Under the pieces are notes generated by a model. That model did not search any database. It saw only the letters and a list, made by a program, of their open reading frames with translations, and was not told the DNA's origin. Positions 19,550-27,897 of a stretch of 64,000 nt of DNA are shown here, one piece after another. Both the position numbers and the translations under genes were made by a program. Position 1 is the stretch's first letter; the number at the start of each line of letters is the position of its first letter. This DNA comes from Streptomyces sp. WMMC500 (GTDB taxonomy: Bacteria; Actinomycetota; Actinomycetes; Streptomycetales; Streptomycetaceae), in assembly GCF_027497195.1 (NCBI RefSeq), contig NZ_CP114905.1:6459001-6523000 (forward strand), read 5' to 3'.

Positions 19550-20467
19550 ATGGCGTCTGACGCTGCTCGGGCATCGGGTGAGGGGTTCACGTCGACACGG
19601 GCAGCGCGGGTGATGTCCGCGGCCTGCCGCTCCGCGGGCCTGGACGACGACGGCGCGGAACTGATCCGTTTCGGCGAAAACGCACTCTTCCGACTGGCCG
19701 CGGCGCCGGTGATCGTGCGGATAGCGCGCGGGCCTGAGTGGCTTGAGAACGCGCGCAAGGAAGTGGCCGTCTCCCGCTGGCTGGCAGACGCAGGGCTTCC
19801 CGCATCCCGAGTGCTTGAGGACCTGGACCAGCCGCTGTCCATCGAGGGGCACCCCGTCACCTTCTGGCATCTGATCGTAGAGGGAGAACGCAAGGCGACG
19901 TACGGCGAGCTGGGCGCCGTCCTCCGGGATCTCCACGCTCTCATGCTGCCCGCCGGCCTGGAGCTGCCAAGGGTTGAGCCTTTCGACAAGTGGGACCTGC
20001 GGCTGGAGCGGGCCCCGATCCCGGAGGACGACAAGGCGTTCCTGCGGAAGCGGCAGCGGGAGCTACAGGACAAGTACGCAGAGTTGCGCTTCGAGACGCC
20101 CAAGGGTCCCGTCCACGGGGACGCCCATGTACAGAACCTCATGGTGTATAAGCGGGGCCAAGTGATCCTGATCGACTTCGAGGGCTTCTGCTTCGATCAC
20201 CCCGAGTGGGACCTGATGGTCACCACAGTCGAACACCACAGCCTCGGCTGGCAGACAGACGAGCAGTACGCGGACTTCGTGATGGCCTACGGTCGAGACC
20301 TCTACGAATGGCCCGGCTACTCAACGCTGCGTGGCATCCAAGAGTTCGGCATGACGACGTGGCTCATGCAGAACGTCGGTGAAAGCAAGCGGGTAGCCGA
20401 AGAGTACAGGCGCCGGATCGGCGCCCTGCAGGATGACGACGCCCCCAGGGACTGGCATCCCTGGTGA
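19550..20467 (+). CDS. Aminoglycoside phosphotransferase-like kinase
   Basis: This protein of 305 residues has the APH/ChoK-type kinase core. The catalytic loop HGDAHVQNLM (HGDxxxxN) is near residue 186 and the metal-binding DFE motif in VILIDFEGF is near 205. N-lobe features include FGENALFRLAAAPVIVRIARG. Such kinases phosphorylate small molecules, sometimes antibiotics; the substrate here cannot be read from sequence. Start ATG 19550 has GGGGAG upstream; longer in-frame starts (19394) lack support. It is cargo near the left end of the element. Confidence 0.75.
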   Translation: MASDAARASGEGFTSTRAARVMSAACRSAGLDDDGAELIRFGENALFRLAAAPVIVRIARGPEWLENARKEVAVSRWLADAGLPASRVLEDLDQPLSIEGHPVTFWHLIVEGERKATYGELGAVLRDLHALMLPAGLELPRVEPFDKWDLRLERAPIPEDDKAFLRKRQRELQDKYAELRFETPKGPVHGDAHVQNLMVYKRGQVILIDFEGFCFDHPEWDLMVTTVEHHSLGWQTDEQYADFVMAYGRDLYEWPGYSTLRGIQEFGMTTWLMQNVGESKRVAEEYRRRIGALQDDDAPRDWHPW

Positions 20468-20611
20468 CTTGGTCATGTCATCTTGGCTTCCATGCCATCT
20501 ACCGAGAGTCGCTCCAGTGAGTGGATCTTCGCCCATCGGCGCCCAACGTCGTGCGTGAGGTAGTGGCGAAAAATCCCTCCATCGACACCGAAGTTGGGCC
20601 AGACTCTTGGC

Positions 20612-22039
20612 ATGCCTCTCGATAACGATCCTGAAGCTCAGCTAGATCCGCCCAAGCCCGAGGATCAGGTTGCGCACAAACTAATGCGCAAGATCGAGCG
20701 TCTTGCAAAACGACTAATAACGGTCGACTTCGAGGGAGCAGACGGTCTTTGGGGGTTCCAGCGTGACCTTTTGGCACTCCAGTGGGAAATCCAGAAACAA
20801 ATCAGAGCCGAAAAGCAGGAAGTGCGTATCCGGAAGAAGGATTCTGAGGCTCTAACATCCCTTAAGTGGGCTCGGTGGCAATCCAGAAGATTGGGGGACT
20901 CGTTTGCCTGGGTAATCCTGGGAATGGACAGAAAGTTGCTATACGCGCTCTCGGAAAACGCACCGGTTCCAGTTTCGCAGGAGGGTCACGGAAGTCGCGG
21001 ACTACTTGCGGTCTCTGAATACTTGGCAGGTCAGGGCTGGGGTTTCCCTCTCATTCATGATATTACAGATACCTTACGCATTGGGGACGTCACCTTCGTC
21101 AGGTTCGAGGGTGAGTCGAGAAGTGTGTGTACAGTCGAAGTGAAAACGCGATCGCTTGGCCCAGACAGCGATGAAGAGGGCTCAGCCCTCTGGAAATACC
21201 AGGTTGCGATATCCTTTATGGAATCTCGTGACGCCGAACTTAATATCACTGTCAAGGTTCCATCAGAGAGTGAGCAACGCCCTGGGCGGCCAGACAGACG
21301 AATTAGTCGCCAATCAAAGCGCATGGCAAAAGCCATCACCTGGCAGCAAGCCGAGGGTAGAAAAATTGTTGACATTGACGGCAGGCCGACACTAACCGCA
21401 TCCCTGGAGTCGTCTTCCTCCTCCAAGTGGAAGATGCTGAGGCGAGTCATCCGCAAATCTAGGACTGACGGCTACGCGAGCGAATTCATAGATGGCGCGT
21501 TTATGATCGCTGCTTTCTATGAGAATTACGGAATAACCGCAGAGACAGTTAGGGATGATCGGATCAGGAAGGACATGGAAGCCTTTGCAAAGCTGAATCA
21601 AAGCAACTTCAGTAACACCCTTGAAATTGCCTCGATCCCTACTGACGTTACTCGGGGAGCCCAGCTTTTCCGACCTTACTACCTGTACCCGATCCCCCAA
21701 CGGGCGATCTTTGACTTGCTGTACGGCCGCCTGGCCATAATTGTTGGCGTCAATGCCGGTGGCATTGCAGGCGCGCTCAAGGATCATGGCCACAACGTGC
21801 AAATATCAGAAGAAACCACGCCGCCTTCGCGTGCCATCATTCTTTCGGATGTGGTAGCTATCGAAGGGCAACCGTATAGAGTGGAGCTGCACGATCTCGG
21901 CGTTCCTATCCAAGAGGCTATCTACGAATTCAAGGGGGTCGAGTTTGTCGCGGAATTCACTGACTCAATTAGAGACCATCATGATCTTATGATGGAGCAC
22001 ATTACGACGGCGTCACAATCCGAACTTGAAGGGCAATGA
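20612..22039 (+). CDS. Hypothetical protein with PD-(D/E)XK-like nuclease signature
   Basis: This 475-residue protein lies in an AT-richer island with codon use unlike its neighbours, which suggests recent transfer. I do not recognise the family. After an N-terminal helical part, the segment IGDVTFVRF around residue 157 and TVEVKT at 175-180 give D159 and E176-x-K178, spaced as in PD-(D/E)XK nucleases (D-x(n)-ExK). The C-terminal half is unassigned but contains SIPTDVTRGAQLFRPYYLYPIPQRAIFDLLYGRLAIIVGV-like alpha/beta text. The gene converges with the SLATT-type gene. Start ATG 20612; TTG 20594 is an alternative. Confidence 0.55.
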   Translation: MPLDNDPEAQLDPPKPEDQVAHKLMRKIERLAKRLITVDFEGADGLWGFQRDLLALQWEIQKQIRAEKQEVRIRKKDSEALTSLKWARWQSRRLGDSFAWVILGMDRKLLYALSENAPVPVSQEGHGSRGLLAVSEYLAGQGWGFPLIHDITDTLRIGDVTFVRFEGESRSVCTVEVKTRSLGPDSDEEGSALWKYQVAISFMESRDAELNITVKVPSESEQRPGRPDRRISRQSKRMAKAITWQQAEGRKIVDIDGRPTLTASLESSSSSKWKMLRRVIRKSRTDGYASEFIDGAFMIAAFYENYGITAETVRDDRIRKDMEAFAKLNQSNFSNTLEIASIPTDVTRGAQLFRPYYLYPIPQRAIFDLLYGRLAIIVGVNAGGIAGALKDHGHNVQISEETTPPSRAIILSDVVAIEGQPYRVELHDLGVPIQEAIYEFKGVEFVAEFTDSIRDHHDLMMEHITTASQSELEGQ

Positions 22040-22083
22040 CTCGGGTGAGTGCTGGATACCGAGATGCACGCTGCTGTGTACGG

Positions 22084-22695
22084 TCATGGCTCCGTGGTAA
22101 TCGATGGGCTCTGTGACTGGTTCAGTTCGTCGGCTTGAGAGAGATTCAAAACTGAACGACTTATACCCGACCATCCGATAAGGTCATCCTTTAGAATGCC
22201 ATTGAACTGTGCCAGAATGTCACGCGAGAGTTCCCTAGGATCTTCGCTGCATGCCCTACGAAACTGCATCTCCCTCTTGAGCTGTTGCAGTTTTGAGAGT
22301 GTAGATGAGCGTAGCTGCCATAGTTCCTGATCTCGAAATAGATTGTTTCGTGCTGCCAAGATTCCGGCACAGCCTGCTAGCCCCGTGCTGGCCAATCCAA
22401 ACCAGGGGTACTTCCAAACTGCGCTGGCGACACCAAGTATCGCAATGCCTGCGTTAAGTGCTGCGATGAGTGTGATAACTCTGCCGACGCGCTTCCTGGA
22501 TATCTGGCGGATTCTCGCATACTCCTGCTCGTACCAGCTCACATAATGTAATACGAGTGTGAAGGCGTCCGCACCGTCGGGGGGATCTGGAGGGGTGTGC
22601 ATGCCGTGTGCCTTGGCTAAGAGTGGTTGCCGTCTAGAATCTTTCGATCGTTTCACAGGTTCCTGTCTCGTTAATCGACTCTTGGCTGGTGACAT
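22084..22695 (-). CDS. SLATT / DUF4231-type two-TM protein
   Basis: This 203-residue protein resembles the SLATT family (SMODS- and SLOG-associated two-TM effectors, including DUF4231). A helix with HYVSWYEQEYARIRQISRKR precedes two membrane segments (about residues 66-90, VITLIAALNAGIAILGVASA, and 96-113, WFGLASTGLAGCAGILAA). A long helix (RDQELWQLRSSTLSKLQQLKREM) follows. SLATT proteins are predicted membrane effectors of nucleotide-signalling and phage-defence systems. The ATG at 22602 (residue 32) is an alternative start. It shares the AT-rich island with the convergent nuclease-like gene. Confidence 0.7.
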   Translation of the reverse strand: MSPAKSRLTRQEPVKRSKDSRRQPLLAKAHGMHTPPDPPDGADAFTLVLHYVSWYEQEYARIRQISRKRVGRVITLIAALNAGIAILGVASAVWKYPWFGLASTGLAGCAGILAARNNLFRDQELWQLRSSTLSKLQQLKREMQFRRACSEDPRELSRDILAQFNGILKDDLIGWSGISRSVLNLSQADELNQSQSPSITTEP

Positions 22696-22700
22696 AAACG

Positions 22701-24068
22701 CTAATCGTCGTTCAGGCTCTCGATAGCTGCGCGTACTTGCTCATTGAACTCTGTGGCGACGTGATTAGTCGTCAGCTCACTGACGTCACGTTGGAAGTCG
22801 TTGACGTAGCGTTGGAAGCGAGCGGATTGCAGGGAATCTCCAGCGTTGACGGCGAGAGTAGCGGTCTCTAAGGCTGCTTCGAGTTCACCGTTGATGAGTT
22901 GGCTCTTGGCGAGGACCATACGGCAGAAGCCGAGGGTGCGGGCGTAGTTAGGGTCGGTGTCGCCGACGGCCTTCTGGGCGTACTTGACGGCTCCGCGGCG
23001 CTGTTTCAGGTCGCGGAAGCAGTGGCAGAACTCGCCCATCAGCTCGGCAGAGTCGAAGTAGCCGAGCCATTCGGGGTCTTCGGCTGTGTCGGCGCGCTCG
23101 AAGTAGCGCTCTGCTTCGTTCATGGCTCGTCCTGCGGCGATGGGGTTGCCCGCGTTGGAGTAGGCGCGGGCCGCCATGGCGGCGAACAACGCCATGGCGC
23201 GGGGTGTGGACTTGCCCTTGCCGCCCTCGACGGCGGCCCGACCGAGACGGATGGCCTGCGCGTGGTTGCCCAGGTAGTTGGCCTGATGGCTGAGGTTGGA
23301 CAGGATGCGGGCGCCGAACATGCGGTCATCGATGACCTGGGTGAGGCGGAGGGTGCCCGTCAGGTAGCGGTAGGCGAGACGGTGGTTCCCGGTGTCGTAG
23401 GCGGTCCAGGCGAGAAGTTGGGAGATCTCGGCCGCGGCGCTGTAGAGCGCCTTGCCGACCTTCTCGGTGTAGCTGGCGCTGAGCAGCGGCAGGACTTCTT
23501 CGCGGAAGTAGGCCCGTAACGCCTTGTGGCCGTGTCCGCCGCCGTATAGGAAGTCCAGGTGCATGAACATGTCTGCGGCGGTGCGGACGGCGCGTACATC
23601 GCGCATGCCGACGCGCTTGGAGCTGGGGCGGTCGGGCTGGACGCCGTCCGGGCGGGCGACCATCCACGATAGGACGGCGGAGCTGAGTTCGGCGTCCGGG
23701 ATGATCAGCTTGCCGCCCGTGGACTCCGGTCGCTCCTCGCTGGTGCCTTCGAGCATCGCCAGGGCGTCGGTCATCGTCTCGGGGTAGCTGGGCGACGCGG
23801 GGGCAGAGGGTTCGTACGGGTCGGGGAAGCCGAGATCGCTCAGTGAGACCCGAGGCTTTAGTTTGGCGCTGAGGACCTGCGCCATGTCGGCGGCTGCCTG
23901 GGGCTGGATGCCCCCGCCGTCGCGCCAGCGCTGCACGGACACGTGGGTTGTTCCGAGACTTCGGCCCTGGTGGACTGCGTGGTCGCGCATGCGCTTGGCG
24001 AGGCCCTTGCTGGAGACGCCGGCCTCGTACATGAGGGCTATTAGCTGCGCGTTCGGCTCTCGGTTCAT
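22701..24068 (-). CDS. XRE-type regulator with TPR-like helical repeats
   Basis: This 455-residue protein has an N-terminal helix-turn-helix (LIALMYEAGVSSKGLAKRM through THVSVQRWRDG). A long alpha-helical repeat region follows, reading like TPRs (YRYLTGTLRLTQVIDD, ANYLGNHAQAIRLGRAAVE, GNPIAAGRAMNEAERYF). This architecture is shared by streptomycete regulators of development and antibiotic production, often paired with ATP-binding anti-sigma-like proteins, as here. ATG 24068 gives the typical MNREPNAQLI start. Its upstream region has palindromic TGAAC repeats that may be its operator. The end lies five bases upstream of the SLATT-type gene, so both may be cotranscribed. Confidence 0.75.
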   Translation of the reverse strand: MNREPNAQLIALMYEAGVSSKGLAKRMRDHAVHQGRSLGTTHVSVQRWRDGGGIQPQAAADMAQVLSAKLKPRVSLSDLGFPDPYEPSAPASPSYPETMTDALAMLEGTSEERPESTGGKLIIPDAELSSAVLSWMVARPDGVQPDRPSSKRVGMRDVRAVRTAADMFMHLDFLYGGGHGHKALRAYFREEVLPLLSASYTEKVGKALYSAAAEISQLLAWTAYDTGNHRLAYRYLTGTLRLTQVIDDRMFGARILSNLSHQANYLGNHAQAIRLGRAAVEGGKGKSTPRAMALFAAMAARAYSNAGNPIAAGRAMNEAERYFERADTAEDPEWLGYFDSAELMGEFCHCFRDLKQRRGAVKYAQKAVGDTDPNYARTLGFCRMVLAKSQLINGELEAALETATLAVNAGDSLQSARFQRYVNDFQRDVSELTTNHVATEFNEQVRAAIESLNDD

Positions 24069-24130
24069 GCTCCCTGCACCCATCCGAGATGACGGCTCGT
24101 GTTCATGGTGTCACAGATCACATACCTCAG

Positions 24131-24175
24131 GGGGTTCATTCGTGAACCCCTCCCCGTCCCGGTGTTCACGTGAAC
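24131..24175. promoter_or_regulatory. Palindromic operator candidates (TTCA/TGAA)
   Basis: At 24131-24150 GGGGTTCA and TGAACCCC flank TTCG as a perfect 8-bp-arm inverted repeat. At 24164-24175 GTTCACGTGAAC is a 12-bp palindrome. More TGAAC and GTTCAC half-sites lie at 24183 and 24211. They stand between the divergent TPR regulator and the ATP-binding gene remnant and are likely regulator binding sites. Confidence 0.6.
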
Positions 24176-24296
24176 CCCCTGGTGAACGCTCCCGGTTGGC
24201 ACGCTCGCGTCGTTCACTGGGGGACGTACGGAGATCGCTAATGACTCGGAGGGACGCCATGGGGAGCGGCGACAAGATCACGACACGGAGGCTTCA

Positions 24297-24660
24297 GTGG
24301 CCGCGTGTGTGCACGCTTCGCTGATATCCCCTCCGGTCGAGCACTTCCGAGCCATGACCCTGTATGCAGAGTCGCCGGACACTGGGCACGCGGCCCGGCG
24401 GCTGGCTACGACAGCCCTTGAAGACTGGGGGCTCGCGTGGCTGAGCGATGATGTGGAGATCGTGATCGCTGAGCTGGTCGCCAACGTCGTCAACCATGCG
24501 GTCCCGGATGAGCGGCTGTGCTGTCCGGGGGCGTCCAGGCGGCTGGACGTCACGCTCCGCAAGTGGCCGTCCTGGTTGTTCCTCGGGGTTGCCGATGAAG
24601 ATTCAAGTCCGCCCACGTTCCCCGGCGGAGAGCTGTTCTCCCCGGAGCTGATCGGCGGTG
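24297..24660 (+). pseudogene. Truncated ATP-binding (HATPase, anti-sigma-like) protein
   Basis: GTG 24297 follows GGAGG and starts a protein resembling streptomycete ATP-binding anti-sigma/RsbW-like regulators: HAARRLATTALEDWGL, DDVEIVIAELVANVVNHAV (N-box), and the usual FLGVADEDSSPPTFPGGELFSPELIGG. The family normally continues to a G-rich ATP lid and a closing strand within 50 residues. Here the sequence departs from it at about 24660 and the frame runs on through the antisense of the GntR gene to 25733. I read this as a deletion junction that removed the C-terminal part. Confidence 0.65.
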
Positions 24661-24865
24661 CCCGATCGGCCCCCTGCTCTTCGAGGCTCGCCCCATGGGA
24701 GCTGCGTAAAGCCTCGGAAGACGGCGACACCCGACCCGGCGGGCCCGGCCCGACGACTGACGGTCGCCTCTTCACCTCCTCGGGCGCCATCGGGCATCGG
24801 GCGCCGGCCGACCGGCCGGGACCGGCGGGCACGCCGCACGCCCGGCCGGGGCGGCTGAGGCGCCC

Positions 24866-24884
24866 GGCGCGCCGCAGGCGCGCC
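24866..24884 (-). terminator. Hairpin downstream of the GntR gene
   Basis: GGCGCGCC, gca, GGCGCGCC forms an 8-bp stem with a 3-base loop about 40 bases beyond the end of the GntR gene on the minus strand. Confidence 0.5.
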
Positions 24885-24923
24885 CTTGAGGAAGTAGAGA
24901 AAGTTTCGACCGATCCCCGTTGC

Positions 24924-25703
24924 TCAGGCGCTGCGGCTTCGGCCGGGCGGCTTGTCGGCGGTGATCCGGTAGGCGAGTTCGGCGCGGTCCGTCCCGGCGC
25001 GAAGCGTTTCGAGGATCAAGGGCCGGTCGTCGGCGCCGTGCGTGACCCGGGCGAGGTGCATGACCGGGGTGGCGTCCGGGAGCTGGAGCGTGGTCCGCTC
25101 GTCGGGCAGCGGCATGCGGGCGTGTACGGTCTCGGACCACCACAGCTTGTGTCCGGCCTCGGCGAGCAGTGCATAGATAGCGTCGGGCTCGCTGTCCGGT
25201 GTCTCGGCGAGCGCGTCGATACCCTCGGCGACTTCGAACGGGATAGTCGTGCGGTGCAGGGCGCGTGTGCCGGTGGCCGAGTCCATAAGCAAGCGGTCGC
25301 ACACGAAGATCGCTTCTTCCGCGTCCAGCCCGAGAAGCGCGCCGGTGTGCTTCGAGGTGTGGGAGCGGAAGACCGTGGGCTCTTCCACGGTGGTCCACTC
25401 AGTGCCGCCCGCGGACGTGAAGCGGCCGTTGCGGGTGCGGGTCACCCGGCGCTCGATGGTGAGCGTGGGCTGTCGCGTGCGGCGGACGAAGCTGCCTTTG
25501 CCGTGGCGGACTTCGATGAGTCCTTCCGCGCGCAGGACCGCGATGGCGTTGCGGACGGTCGGGCGGGACACCTCGTATCGCTCGATGAGCTGGGACTCCG
25601 AGGGCAGCGGTGCGCCGGCCTCGAACTCGCCGGAGAGAATCGCCTCCCGGATGGCGGCGGCAACCTGCTGGTAGAGCGCTCCGGGCCGCTGGATCTCGCT
25701 CAT
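24924..25703 (-). CDS. GntR-family regulator (KorSA-like)
   Basis: This 259-residue protein has the N-terminal GntR winged helix (YQQVAAAIREAILSGEFEAGAPLPSE, then VSRPTVRNAIAVLRAEGLIEVRHGKGSFV) and a UTRA-type C-terminal ligand domain, as in the HutC subfamily. In the pSAM2 class of elements a GntR protein (KorSA) represses the transfer and replication genes. Start ATG 25703 gives the usual short N-terminus; a longer frame reaches 25805. It is divergent to the operon starting at 25869, and paired direct repeats lie between them. Confidence 0.8.
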   Translation of the reverse strand: MSEIQRPGALYQQVAAAIREAILSGEFEAGAPLPSESQLIERYEVSRPTVRNAIAVLRAEGLIEVRHGKGSFVRRTRQPTLTIERRVTRTRNGRFTSAGGTEWTTVEEPTVFRSHTSKHTGALLGLDAEEAIFVCDRLLMDSATGTRALHRTTIPFEVAEGIDALAETPDSEPDAIYALLAEAGHKLWWSETVHARMPLPDERTTLQLPDATPVMHLARVTHGADDRPLILETLRAGTDRAELAYRITADKPPGRSRSA

Positions 25704-25754
25704 CTCGGCACCTTCGTCTTCCCATCCTCGTAGGCACGTCGCACGCGCGGCGTC

Positions 25755-25822
25755 ACTCGTCAGAATAAGTCGTTGACCCTCGGTCGTACAGAGGCACATA
25801 CTCATAACTCATCAGGACAAGT
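25755..25822 (+). promoter_or_regulatory. Promoter with two operator-like repeats
   Basis: Two 16-base copies (25755-25770 ACTCGTCAGAATAAGT; 25807-25822 ACTCATCAGGACAAGT) differ at three positions. Between them are TTGACC (25773-25778) and CATACT (25797-25802) with an 18-base spacer. The copies are 52 bases apart, about five helical turns. This suggests repression of the 25869 operon by the adjacent GntR protein. Confidence 0.6.
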
Positions 25823-25868
25823 GACGTCAGATCAACTGGCGTTCTGATTGGCCAAGGAGGCCCAAGCA

Positions 25869-26213
25869 ATGCAGTCCATACCCGTGGACACGGCGCGGCT
25901 CGGCGTACTGCGGTGCGCCATCGCGCCCGAAGCAAAGATCGTCAACCCGGAAACCAAGGAGGTCAGGAAGGACCGCGACGGCAACACGATCTACACGGTC
26001 GCGGTGACGGTACGACAGGACGGGCGGCGGATCTCCGTGATCGAGATCACCGTGGCCGGAGAGCCGAAGGGGATCGAGGAAGGACAGATCCTCAAGGTCA
26101 GCGGACTGACCGCGTTCCTCTGGCAGATGGGCGAGCGGCACGGTGTCAGCTTCCGCGCCGACTCCATCAGCCCGACCATCGTCCCGCCGGTCAAGGGCGG
26201 TGGTACCGGATGA
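25869..26213 (+). CDS. Hypothetical AICE protein upstream of the translocase
   Basis: This 114-residue protein begins at ATG 25869 behind AAGGAGG. A beta-rich pattern (IYTVAVTVRQDGRRISVIEITVAGEPKG) suggests a small OB- or SH3-like fold. Homologous small proteins commonly precede the TraB/FtsK-like gene in streptomycete elements, and the role is unknown to me. The stop overlaps the next start as ATGA, implying coupled translation. Confidence 0.6.
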   Translation: MQSIPVDTARLGVLRCAIAPEAKIVNPETKEVRKDRDGNTIYTVAVTVRQDGRRISVIEITVAGEPKGIEEGQILKVSGLTAFLWQMGERHGVSFRADSISPTIVPPVKGGGTG

Positions 26214-27511
26214 ACTGGACCCTGATCGCCTTAGCGCTGGCGGTGCTGGCGTGGGTGCTGGTCGTCGGCGACTTCCTCAAGCGGCGCCGTCCGGCCTGGC
26301 ACTGGTACGTCGCCAGCTATCCCGTGACCGCCGGCCGGGTGCTGTTCACCTGGCGCAGGCTCGCCATCCTCACCGGCCTGGCCGTCTCCCGGCGGCCGCC
26401 GCGGGGGCTGCTCGGCGACTTGGTGGTCAAGGGTGAGGCGCTGCGGCCGATGCCGCCGCGGATCTCGTTCCCGCGGGCAACCCGGATGGGCCTGACCGTG
26501 ACCGTTCGCCTGCACCCCGGCCAGACCCCGGCTGTGGTCATGGCGGCGGCCGATGGCCTCGCACACGTCTGGAAGGTCCACGCCGTCCGCGTCACCTCCC
26601 CCGAACGCGGGCTCGTGTTGCTGACCGCGAGAGCCCGAGATCCGCTGGAGCGCCCCGGGCTCGTCAGGGCCCCGGCCCGCCTGCTGTCCGCCCTCATAGG
26701 GGCACTGGAAAGCGGCGGCGCGTGGGTGATGGACCTGCGGATGGTGCCGCACTGGTTCATCGCGGGAGCCACCCGGTCAGGCAAGTCAACGCTGCTCGCC
26801 CGGCTGGTCACCGAACTGGCCCCGCAACCGGTCGCCCTGATCGGCATCGACTGCAAGGGCGGCATGGAACTCGGACTGTTCGCCCGGCGGCTGAGCGCGC
26901 TTGCGGCCAGCAGGCGCGAGGCTGTCGCCGTCCTCGGCGCCCTCGTGATCGAAACACAGGACCGCATGCGCGTCTGCCGCGCGGCGGGCGTCCGCTCGAT
27001 CTGGGAGCTCCCGGACAAGCTCCGGCCCGTGCCCGTCGTCGTCATCGTCGACGAGCTGGCCGAGCTGTACCTGTCCGACGGCACGCGCGCAGGCAAGGCG
27101 GAAGCCGAACAGTGCTCCACCTACCTGCTGCGTATCGCCCAGCTCGGCGCGGCACTCGGCGTGCATCTGGTCGTCGCCGGCCAACGGATCGGCTCCGACC
27201 TCGGCCCCGGCGTCACCGCACTGCGCGCCCAGCTCGGCGGCCGGATCTGCCACCGGGTCAACGACCCGGCCACAGCGGAGATGGCCCTCGGCGACCTGAA
27301 CAAGGACGCCGTAGCGGTCGCCCAGTCGATCACGCCCGGGGAAAGCGGCGTAGCCGTGTGCACCGGACCGGACGGCGGCTGGAGCCGGGCCCGCTCGCAC
27401 CTGACCACCACCGAGGAAGCAACCACCGCGGCGGTGCGGCACGCGGAGATGACCCCGCTGCTGCCCGCCCTGGACCGGGCCCTTGAGGCGCTGAGGGGAG
27501 ACGGGTCATGA
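26210..27511 (+). CDS. FtsK/SpoIIIE (TraB-like) DNA translocase
   Basis: This 433-residue protein has an N-terminal membrane segment (LIALALAVLAWVLVVG) and an FtsK-type ATPase with Walker A GATRSGKST near residue 186, Walker B VVVIVDELAELYL near 284, and a sensor-like LVVAGQRIG. Single TraB-like proteins of this kind move double-stranded DNA between mycelia in AICEs and streptomycete plasmids. It is shorter than TraB of pSAM2-type elements and has no clear gamma winged helix, as in the smaller FtsK-like proteins of AICEs. Start overlap ATGA on both sides supports an operon. Confidence 0.85.
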   Translation: MNWTLIALALAVLAWVLVVGDFLKRRRPAWHWYVASYPVTAGRVLFTWRRLAILTGLAVSRRPPRGLLGDLVVKGEALRPMPPRISFPRATRMGLTVTVRLHPGQTPAVVMAAADGLAHVWKVHAVRVTSPERGLVLLTARARDPLERPGLVRAPARLLSALIGALESGGAWVMDLRMVPHWFIAGATRSGKSTLLARLVTELAPQPVALIGIDCKGGMELGLFARRLSALAASRREAVAVLGALVIETQDRMRVCRAAGVRSIWELPDKLRPVPVVVIVDELAELYLSDGTRAGKAEAEQCSTYLLRIAQLGAALGVHLVVAGQRIGSDLGPGVTALRAQLGGRICHRVNDPATAEMALGDLNKDAVAVAQSITPGESGVAVCTGPDGGWSRARSHLTTTEEATTAAVRHAEMTPLLPALDRALEALRGDGS

Positions 27512-27703
27512 CCAGCGCAGGTACGGCCGTCTCGCTCGTGGTCGTGTTCGGGATCATAACGTTTCTCCTCGTCCGCTCCCGGGATGTACGCGCCTGGGAG
27601 GCGGCCTGCATCGCCTCTTCGGATCTACCTCGGGCAGACCCCGGTGATCCACACGGTCGACGGCTTCATGACCTGGATCACCAGCGGCTTCGCCCACTTC
27701 TAG
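27508..27703 (+). pseudogene. Frameshifted Spd-like small membrane protein
   Basis: ATG 27508 (ATGA overlap with the translocase) starts a membrane segment AVSLVVVFGIITFLLV followed by RSRDVRAWEAACIA. After about codon 36 the frame changes. In the next frame, from 27623, one reads IYLGQTPVIHTVDGFMTWI up to a TAG at 27701. Together the pieces match the ~65-residue Spd-like proteins that follow TraB genes. Two bases appear to be missing around 27615-27625 (the expected 'LFG' is split). As it stands, the product reads on into the next gene. A sequencing or assembly error is possible. Confidence 0.6.
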
Positions 27704-27714
27704 GAGGTCGCCAA

Positions 27715-27849
27715 ATGCCCATGCCCCGAGTCAGGTGCCCGAACTGCAAGGGAGAAGGCGCCCGGACGACGTGGACAGGGCGGCGCCGTCGCTGCCGTGT
27801 CTGCCGGGTGTCGGCAACGGCTGAATGTGGTGCCACTCCCAACGGATGA
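27715..27849 (+). CDS. Small zinc-finger-like mobile element protein (3' cut by IS)
   Basis: This protein of 44 residues starts at ATG 27715 behind AGGAGGT. It has CPNCKGEG, then CRVC, a small metal-binding pattern common in AICEs between Spd and Rep genes. The final TGA (27847-27849) is formed by the first bases of the IS21-family element, so the natural end was probably lost when the IS inserted. The third and fourth Cys positions of typical relatives are not all visible. Confidence 0.55.
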   Translation: MPMPRVRCPNCKGEGARTTWTGRRRRCRVCRVSATAECGATPNG

Positions 27850-27897
27850 ATGCTGACCCTCTTGGACGGTCTGGCTCGTTGAGCCCGGCCGGGAGGG

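Noticed and set aside
24661..25733. Long open frame continuing from the ATP-binding gene across the GntR gene
   Set aside because: It is antisense to a clear GntR protein, has no family resemblance and arises from GC-rich codon use.
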